A DNA stretch of 64,000 nucleotides from Methylophilus sp. Leaf416 (GTDB lineage Bacteria > Pseudomonadota > Gammaproteobacteria > Burkholderiales > Methylophilaceae), in the NCBI RefSeq assembly GCF_001424665.1, contig NZ_LMQS01000004.1, positions 251,680 to 315,679 on the forward strand, written 5' to 3'. Under the pieces are notes generated by a model. It was not told where the DNA came from. It saw only the letters and a list, made by a program, of their open reading frames with translations, and did no database searches. The position numbers were made by a program, and so were the translations under genes. Positions 58,805-64,000 of the stretch are shown here, in pieces; the first letter of the stretch is position 1, and each line of letters starts with the position of its first letter.

Positions 58805-60079
58805 ATGCGAGTGTTAGTGCTAGGTTCCGGTGTGATTGGCGTGACAAGCGCCTATTACCTGGCATTGAAAGGCTTTGATGTCACCGTTGTTGATCGGCAG
58901 CCGGCAGTCGGCCTGGAAACGAGTTTTGCGAATGCCGGGCAGATTTCACCCGGTTATTCTGCGCCATGGGCTGGCCCCGGTGTGCCGCTAAAAGCATTTC
59001 AATGGTTGTTTCAGCGCTATGCGCCGCTCTCCATCCGTCCGGACTTAAGCCGGTGGCAATTGCAATGGATGTCCCAGTTTCTCAAAAACTGCTCACTTGA
59101 ACGCTACACCCTGAACAAATCACGTATGGTACGACTGGCGGAATATAGCCGTGATTGCCTGCGTGAGTTGCGTGCTGACACTGGCATCCAGTATGAGCAG
59201 CGCAGCCGGGGGACCTTGCAAGTTTTTCGAACCCAAAAACAGCTTGATGTTGAATTCAAAGATATTGCGGTGCTCAGTGAAATGGGCGTGCCTTTTCAAC
59301 ATGTGGACCCTGATGGCTGCGCGCTGATTGAGCCTGCTTTAATTCATGTGAAAGACCAACTATTAGGCGGCCTGCATTTACCGGATGATGAGACCGGTGA
59401 TTGCCAATTGTTTACCACCCGCTTGGCCGCGCTTGCACAGACCATGGGGGTCAAATTCAGGCAGGAAGCCACTATCAATCGCCTGATCACCCAGCAAAAT
59501 CTATTGTCAGGTGTTGAAATTAAAACAACCCACGGAATCGAGAATTTGGATGCAGATCACTATGTGATCGCCCTCGGTAGTTACTCGCGCGAGCTGATGC
59601 TAAGCCTGGGCTTAAACTTGCCGGTCTACCCGGTGAAAGGCTATTCGCTGACCGTGCCGATTATTAATAGTGATGCCGCGCCTGTTTCCACGGTGATGGA
59701 TGAAACCTACAAAGTTGCCATCACCCGCTTTGACCAACGTATACGTGTGGGCGGCATGGCCGAATTGGCAGGCTTTGACTTGACGCTGAATCCGCGTCGC
59801 CGTTTAACACTGGAAAAAGTGTTGAGTGGATTATTCCCTCAAGCCGGTGATGTCTCTCAAGCCAGTTTCTGGACAGGCTTGCGCCCGATGACACCGGATG
59901 GCACGCCGATTATCGGCCAGGCAAATAGCATGTATCCAAACGTTTGGTTGAACACCGGGCATGGCACCTTAGGTTGGACCATGGCTTGCGGTTCTGGCAA
60001 AGTACTGGCTGACCTGATTGCCCAAGATAAACCAGCGATTGAAACTAGCGACCTTCAATATTCGCGCTACAAAAGATAA
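58805..60079 (+). CDS. dadA: D-amino acid dehydrogenase
   Basis: 424-residue FAD enzyme of the DAO family that oxidises D-amino acids, feeding electrons to the respiratory chain. FAD-binding motif [18 protein letters not shown] at the N-terminus; [35 protein letters not shown]; and the C-terminal [15 protein letters not shown]. The ATG at 58805 has AGGAG eight bases upstream; the GTG at 58796 overlaps that site and is rejected. Converges on the bestrophin-like gene. Confidence 0.94.
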   Translation: MRVLVLGSGVIGVTSAYYLALKGFDVTVVDRQPAVGLETSFANAGQISPGYSAPWAGPGVPLKAFQWLFQRYAPLSIRPDLSRWQLQWMSQFLKNCSLERYTLNKSRMVRLAEYSRDCLRELRADTGIQYEQRSRGTLQVFRTQKQLDVEFKDIAVLSEMGVPFQHVDPDGCALIEPALIHVKDQLLGGLHLPDDETGDCQLFTTRLAALAQTMGVKFRQEATINRLITQQNLLSGVEIKTTHGIENLDADHYVIALGSYSRELMLSLGLNLPVYPVKGYSLTVPIINSDAAPVSTVMDETYKVAITRFDQRIRVGGMAELAGFDLTLNPRRRLTLEKVLSGLFPQAGDVSQASFWTGLRPMTPDGTPIIGQANSMYPNVWLNTGHGTLGWTMACGSGKVLADLIAQDKPAIETSDLQYSRYKR

Positions 60080-60123
60080 ACATTGGTACAGATGTTTCTC
60101 AATCGCGCTGAAGCATACAGTGA

Positions 60124-61047
60124 TTACATCAGCAAGAATTCTTTCGGCACAGGTAACGGCGGAATCTCTTTATCACCCAATGCTTCTTTGGTTTCAATCT
60201 CAATCACATCTGCCAGCGCACTGATCGGTAAAGCATTGGCGCCCATGCCAAATGGCTCTTCGAGTTCGTTACCCAAGGCATCCAGGCCAAAAAAAGTATA
60301 GGCAGCCAGCGCAGTAACGAAAGGAGTCGCCCAGCCCAGCGTGTTGGCAAAACAAAACGGTAACAAAAAGCAGAATGTGTAGGCCGTTCTGTGCAGCAGC
60401 AAGGTATAGCCAAACGGGATTGGCGTATTTTGAATACGCTCGCACGAAGCCTGTACCAACGCCAGTTTTTGCACCAGCTCATCCAGCATGTTGAACTGGA
60501 TAGTGTCTATGCGGTGGCTATGTAATGCCTGAATCAGCACAGATTCCATCGCCCGCAGAATCGACTCGGGTGGATTTCTGCTGTTTTTATATTCCTTGAA
60601 TACCGGCTCGGTGAGGTAGGTTTGAATTTTGTACGCGGAATTGGTCGGCCTGAGTTGTACCAGCAACGCTTGTGCATAGGCAATATTACCTTGCAGTAAA
60701 ATTCTGCGCGGCGATTGGTCGGCTGCTTCATTCGTATTCAGTATCTGGCTCAAGCGGGCGAGGCTGCGCGAAGTCAGTACAAATTCGCCCCAGATTTTTC
60801 TCGCCTCCCACCAGCGTTCGTAACAGGCATTGTTCCTGAACGCCAGAAAAATGGACAAGGTAATGCCCAGCAAGGCAAACGGCCCGCCATCGAACTTGGG
60901 CAGCCAGCCCGGCTCGTAGGTATACACAGCGACAATAAGGGTAGAGAGCGTAGCGACAAATATCAGCAGTGGCATGATACGCAGCACGATTGAACCCTTG
61001 ATAATAAAAAACAGTTCAAGCAAATGGGGCCTGGGTCTGACGATCAA
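60124..61047 (-). CDS. Bestrophin-like (RFP-TM) anion channel protein
   Basis: 307-residue membrane protein of the bestrophin/UPF0187 family. It starts IVRPRPHLLELFFIIKGSIV, with helices MPLLIFVATLSTLIVAVY and FALLGITLSIFLAFRNNACYERWWEARKIWGEF (family core), and the C-terminal WATPFVTALAAYTFFGLDALGNELEEPFG with its acidic cluster. Start: no ATG fits. A TTG at 61047 has GGGAG seven bases upstream and gives the usual family N-terminus; the next upstream start, also TTG (61113), adds 22 unsupported residues. Bacterial members conduct cations or anions, so selectivity is open. Confidence 0.88.
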   Translation of the reverse strand: MIVRPRPHLLELFFIIKGSIVLRIMPLLIFVATLSTLIVAVYTYEPGWLPKFDGGPFALLGITLSIFLAFRNNACYERWWEARKIWGEFVLTSRSLARLSQILNTNEAADQSPRRILLQGNIAYAQALLVQLRPTNSAYKIQTYLTEPVFKEYKNSRNPPESILRAMESVLIQALHSHRIDTIQFNMLDELVQKLALVQASCERIQNTPIPFGYTLLLHRTAYTFCFLLPFCFANTLGWATPFVTALAAYTFFGLDALGNELEEPFGMGANALPISALADVIEIETKEALGDKEIPPLPVPKEFLLM

Positions 61048-61206
61048 ATGGTTTCTCCCGCGAATCGAACTATTGTTGTGATGATATACTCGATGATTAA
61101 AGTGTATCGGCAAGCTGCTTAATTACATTGCTAAAATAAGCATGGAATTACAGCGGGTTTAAGCGCTTTTTTGTTACCTGTCACCTTCATAACCGTCAGT
61201 GAGTAA

Positions 61207-61659
61207 ATGATGATGTTGAAATGGAAAGATGTACTCAAGTTTGCCAGAGAAGGCAATCCTGAGCCAAATTACAGAGTGCGTAAATCAGTGGATGAATGGC
61301 GTGCAATACTGGATGAAGATGTCTTCACCATCGCCCGCCTGAGTGCTACCGAACGCCCTTTTTCTTCAGAAATGTGTGAAGCTTTCACGCCAGGACGTTA
61401 TGCCTGTGCCTGTTGCGAGCAAGAGTTGTTCGATTCAGGACAAAAGTTTGAATCTTCCTCAGGTTGGCCATCGTTTGACCAGCCGCTGACACCCAATGCG
61501 ATTGCTTACATCGAAGATGGCAGCCACGGCATGCACCGCATCGAAGTGAAATGTAATGTTTGCGACGCACATCTGGGACATGTGTTTCCCGATGGCAAAA
61601 CGGAAAGTGGCTTACGCTACTGTATTAATGGCAAAGCGACTACGTTTGTGAGTGCTTAA
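61207..61659 (+). CDS. msrB: Peptide-methionine (R)-S-oxide reductase MsrB
   Basis: 150-residue cytoplasmic repair enzyme reducing methionine R-sulfoxide. Two zinc CxxC pairs (Cys67/Cys70 in YACACCEQELF, Cys116/Cys119 in KCNVCDAHLGHVF), SSGWPSFDQP, and the catalytic Cys139 in GLRYCING. Cys57 (EMCEAF) is a candidate resolving cysteine. Three consecutive ATG codons leave the exact start uncertain by up to two residues. It fits the oxidative-stress genes that follow. Confidence 0.94.
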   Translation: MMMLKWKDVLKFAREGNPEPNYRVRKSVDEWRAILDEDVFTIARLSATERPFSSEMCEAFTPGRYACACCEQELFDSGQKFESSSGWPSFDQPLTPNAIAYIEDGSHGMHRIEVKCNVCDAHLGHVFPDGKTESGLRYCINGKATTFVSA

Positions 61660-61661
61660 AT

Positions 61662-61698
61662 AAAAGGCCCCGGCTGATGCGATCAACCGGGGCCTTTT
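61662..61698. terminator. Bidirectional terminator between msrB and srpA
   Basis: AAAAGGCCCCGG and CCGGGGCCTTTT pair perfectly over 12 bp around a 13-nt loop. It lies between the convergent msrB and srpA stops. Confidence 0.92.
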
Positions 61699-61719
61699 CA
61701 TTTCTAATCAAACCAGGCT

Positions 61720-62712
61720 TTATTTACCCAGTCTCCTGCCAAAGCTTACTGCATAAGAAGTCGGACGGGCCAGCAGGATAGGATCCTGGCTAGCTTCAAT
61801 CCCTTCTGTCAATTGGAGTGGATTAAACATCAGTGTTTTCTCTTTTGCCTTGCTATCCGCAACCAGAGATTTCAGGGTCAAAGTGCCTAATTCAACGATC
61901 TTGCGGCTTTCGGGCCATTGAACCGTCGCATTGTTAACTTCATCCCCTTTATCCGCAATTTGCAGCAGCAGCTTGTATTGCACGGCGTTTGCTTTCACAC
62001 GTTCGCCGATATCTGTCATCAGGTAATCCGGCGCCGCGGCATCTGCTGCTTCCTTGGTTAAATATTGCGCACCTGCCACCGGGATAATCTGGTAACGGCC
62101 ATAAACACTTTGGCCAGCCGCGTTGGTAAATTTAAAAGCATTCACGCCAAAAAATGGCTGTGTTGCAAAGCTGACCGGCGCTGGCTTGGGTGTGGTCACA
62201 AATTTCAAAGCTGCCGGATGTGAGCCTAAAAACTGTTCTACAGGACTTGGTTTAGCGGTGCTATTTTGCGAATCGCGCACGGCATTGAGCAAGCCTAAAA
62301 AGTCTTCTGGCGTCGCCGCGGGAAAATTATTCACCGAGATACTGACAATATCTGTGCTCAAGCCATCAGGCAGTTGAAAACGGATAGCGATCCCTTTGGG
62401 GAAGGCATTGCCATTGGCATCCGGGATATTAGGTACACCAGTCGCATCAGAGAAACGCACCAGCACCGGGCTGTCGGCTTTCTGTAAATGCGCGGCTTTG
62501 CTGATACTGGCGGCCTGTGCAGATGGCTGGAAAGTGCCTTCCAGCATCACGCCTTTGGCATGGTTAGAGCGGAATCCGGCATGTGGTCCACCCGAAAGGG
62601 TGGTTAAGGTATCGACCAATTGCTCGGTCACCGGTTTTTCCTCTGCCATGGCTGGCATTGCAGTGATAATTGAAGCTGCTGATAACACGCTGATAAGTAT
62701 TTTTATTTTCAT
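61720..62712 (-). CDS. srpA: Periplasmic catalase-related peroxidase (SrpA-like)
   Basis: 330-residue heme peroxidase of the catalase fold, much shorter than true catalases. Signal peptide (ISVLSAASIITAMPAMAEE) for periplasmic export; distal His51 in RSNHAKGVMLEGTF; PVLVRFSDATGVP; NNFPAATPEDFLGLL; and a proximal Tyr candidate in SVYGRYQIIPVAG. It should break down hydrogen or organic peroxides with a reductant. It lies 128 bp after ohrR and shares an operator-like palindrome with it. Confidence 0.92.
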   Translation of the reverse strand: MKIKILISVLSAASIITAMPAMAEEKPVTEQLVDTLTTLSGGPHAGFRSNHAKGVMLEGTFQPSAQAASISKAAHLQKADSPVLVRFSDATGVPNIPDANGNAFPKGIAIRFQLPDGLSTDIVSISVNNFPAATPEDFLGLLNAVRDSQNSTAKPSPVEQFLGSHPAALKFVTTPKPAPVSFATQPFFGVNAFKFTNAAGQSVYGRYQIIPVAGAQYLTKEAADAAAPDYLMTDIGERVKANAVQYKLLLQIADKGDEVNNATVQWPESRKIVELGTLTLKSLVADSKAKEKTLMFNPLQLTEGIEASQDPILLARPTSYAVSFGRRLGK

Positions 62713-62773
62713 GATGATGTCCTTTCAATCTGTAGATAAGTAAAAATTAACACTGTAAAACAAGTAATGCAAA

Positions 62774-62801
62774 ATTAAATAGTGCGCTATATTTATGCCA
62801 A
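62774..62801 (-). promoter_or_regulatory. srpA promoter with OhrR-type palindrome in the spacer
   Basis: On the minus strand: TTGGCA (-35, 62801-62796), 16 bp, TTTAAT (-10, 5 of 6, 62779-62774). The spacer carries AATAGTGCGCTAT (plus-strand reading, 62778-62790), which differs by one base from the palindrome in the ohrR promoter. The srpA leader would be about 55 nt, with AAAGGA before the ATG. Confidence 0.65.
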
Positions 62802-62840
62802 AAAAAATGTAAAACAACCCCCACTACGAAAAAATTTCTT

Positions 62841-63293
62841 CTAGCCCGCGTGCTGTATCAAATGGTTACGTAACACCTTCATTCTGTCGCGCAGCGACAT
62901 GAGCTCTTCAACCGGGCAACCCATAGCGCATAGCATCTCATCCATAATGTTGGATGCCTGCTCACGCAAACTGCGTCCGCTATCAGTCAGGCAAATAATC
63001 ACCTGTCGCTCATCTTTACTAGAACGCACTCTTTGTAACAATTCGGCGGATTCCAGCCGCTTTAACAAAGGCGTCAAGGTTGCCGAATCCAGAAACAGCT
63101 GTTCGCCAATGTCGCTCACTGTGCGCTGGTCACTTTCCCACAACACCAGCATTACCAGATATTGCGAATAAGTGAGCCCCAATTTTTTCAGTAAAGGCCG
63201 GTAAGCCTTGTTGATTGCCAGCGATAAGGAATACACAGCAAAGCATAACTGCTCGTTTAAAATGGGTGTTTTGCTTGCTGTTGTGCTACTCAT
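62841..63293 (-). CDS. ohrR: Organic-peroxide sensor OhrR (MarR family, two-Cys type)
   Basis: 150-residue MarR-family repressor closely following OhrR: LNEQLCFAVYSLSLAINKAYRPLL, LTYSQYLVMLVLWE, winged helix GEQLFLDSATLTPLLKRLE and DERQVIICLTDSGRSLREQA. The reactive Cys17 and Cys122 are 105 residues apart, the same spacing as the Cys22/Cys127 disulfide pair of Xanthomonas OhrR. Oxidation should release it from DNA. It sits next to srpA and not ohr, which is unusual. The ATG at 63293 has no Shine-Dalgarno sequence and lies seven bases from the -10, so the mRNA is probably leaderless. Confidence 0.92.
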   Translation of the reverse strand: MSSTTASKTPILNEQLCFAVYSLSLAINKAYRPLLKKLGLTYSQYLVMLVLWESDQRTVSDIGEQLFLDSATLTPLLKRLESAELLQRVRSSKDERQVIICLTDSGRSLREQASNIMDEMLCAMGCPVEELMSLRDRMKVLRNHLIQHAG

Positions 63294-63300
63294 AAAAAAG

Positions 63301-63329
63301 ATTATAAATAGCGCGCTATTAAATGGCAA
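63301..63329 (-). promoter_or_regulatory. ohrR promoter with 14-bp palindromic operator
   Basis: On the minus strand: TTGCCA (63329-63324), exactly 17 bp, TATAAT (63306-63301, perfect). The spacer holds AATAGCGCGCTATT (63307-63320), a perfect palindrome and a textbook position for repression by a MarR-type dimer. The start of transcription would fall at or beside the ohrR start codon. Confidence 0.8.
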
Positions 63330-63341
63330 TAAAAATAAAAA

Positions 63342-63413
63342 TTATTTTCTGAAATAATCCAACAAGGTCTGGATCATAAAATTGCCTTTTTTGTGCATTC
63401 TGATTTTGCTCAT
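63342..63413 (-). CDS. Candidate 23-residue peptide upstream of ohrR
   Basis: Open frame MSKIRMHKKGNFMIQTLLDY followed by FRK. An AAAGGAG sequence lies six bases before the ATG, as good as any ribosome binding site in the window. The peptide is strongly basic with an amphipathic C-terminal half. It ends 13 bp before the ohrR -35 element, so it would be a separate small gene or the end of one. No family is recognised and chance occurrence cannot be excluded. Confidence 0.45.
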   Translation of the reverse strand: MSKIRMHKKGNFMIQTLLDYFRK

Positions 63414-63515
63414 TTCAATCTCCTTTATTAAGTATATGAAAAGCATGGTAAAACCAACCAGCCACTAAGGGAAGTTGAATGTTTTTATAGCAATGATTAG
63501 CGAAAGTTATCGCTG

Positions 63516-64000
63516 TCAGGTGGGAGAATTAAATCCGTCCAGCGGATTGATGGCAAATGACAGGTCATCACCAATATCGATATCAATCTCGTTCTGGCTT
63601 TCCCAGCGTTCGAGCCAGATTGAGAAATCTTTTTCCGGCATGGGCTTGCCGATAAAATATCCCTGGCCTTCATTACAGCCGAGTTTGGATAGCTGACCAA
63701 GCACCTCTTCGTTCTCGATGCCCTCTGCGACTACTGTGAGCCCCAGGTTATGTGCCAGGTCGATGGTTGATTTCACAATACTGGCATCACTGGCGTTTTT
63801 ATCCATGAACATGACAAACGAACGGTCAATTTTAAGCTCTTGCACAGGTAATTGCCTCAGGTAGGCTAATGATGAATATCCTGTACCAAAATCATCAATC
63901 GCCAGGTGCAAGCCCATCGATGCCAGTTTCCTTACCACGGTTTCAGCACGCTCCGGGTCCTGCATCAGACTGCCCTCCGTGATCTCCAGTTTAAGGGCTT
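63516..64000 (-). CDS. EAL-domain cyclic-di-GMP phosphodiesterase, C-terminal part (cut by window edge)
   Basis: The window holds only the last 160 residues or so. The frame is open to the edge and shows LKLEITEGSLMQDP, IDDFGTGYSSLAYLRQLPVQELKIDRSFV, VVAEGIENEEVLGQLSKLGCNEGQGYFIGKPMP. These are late EAL motifs with the catalytic Glu, Asp-Asp, Lys and Glu residues present (EITE, DDFGTGYSS, KID, EGIE). Upstream domains, often GGDEF or PAS, lie outside the window. An acidic tail (EIDIDIGDD) follows the domain. Confidence 0.93.
   Translation of the reverse strand, partial: ALKLEITEGSLMQDPERAETVVRKLASMGLHLAIDDFGTGYSSLAYLRQLPVQELKIDRSFVMFMDKNASDASIVKSTIDLAHNLGLTVVAEGIENEEVLGQLSKLGCNEGQGYFIGKPMPEKDFSIWLERWESQNEIDIDIGDDLSFAINPLDGFNSPT

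Overview
The window reads as a stretch of conserved chromosome from a Gram-negative betaproteobacterium, probably a member of the Methylophilaceae or a close relative. This placement is inferred from gene content and order: a torF-glnK-amtB block, a pilE-fimT-pilV-pilW-pilX-pilY1 cluster, an lptM-lysA pair, an mreBCD-mrdA-rodA-rlpA-dacC-ybeD-lipB-lipA-gshA-gshB run, and the proteobacterial form of GshA. I see no rRNA, tRNA, CRISPR array, prophage or complete insertion sequence. Almost all coding capacity is ordinary. The interest lies in regulation and in genes too short for routine calling.

Left part (1-16400): a nitrogen-scavenging operon on the minus strand (porin, PII protein, ammonium channel) sits behind a near-perfect sigma-54 promoter. 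Then come ubiK, comM, a DUF1993 gene and three small unknown genes. One of these is a 30-residue single-helix membrane peptide with its own promoter, Shine-Dalgarno sequence and terminator. The minor-pilin and PilY1 operon follows, then lptM-lysA, purU and ispH.

Middle part (16400-37900): two three-component RND efflux systems. One is a CzcCBA-type metal exporter; the other is a drug-type system behind its own TetR repressor. Between them lie nudB, nadA (preceded by a dense set of inverted repeats), a HIT hydrolase and a 640-bp element built from two imperfect inverted arms. After the second system come yaeQ, a DUF1269 membrane protein, a CorA-like protein and thiC. thiC lies under a TPP riboswitch whose expression platform appears to hide the ribosome binding site. 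Divergent from thiC is an unknown four-helix membrane protein with a consensus promoter that has a perfect palindrome in its spacer.

Right part (38000-64000): a cyclic-di-GMP type signalling pair (MHYT-PAS hybrid kinase with HPt, and an HD-GYP response regulator), gatCAB, the cell-shape operon continuing into lipoate and glutathione synthesis, a D-amino-acid dehydrogenase, a bestrophin-like channel and msrB. Next is a peroxide-defence pair, ohrR and a periplasmic catalase-like srpA. The promoters of both carry the same palindrome in the same place, which makes them a probable two-gene regulon. The window ends in an EAL-domain protein.
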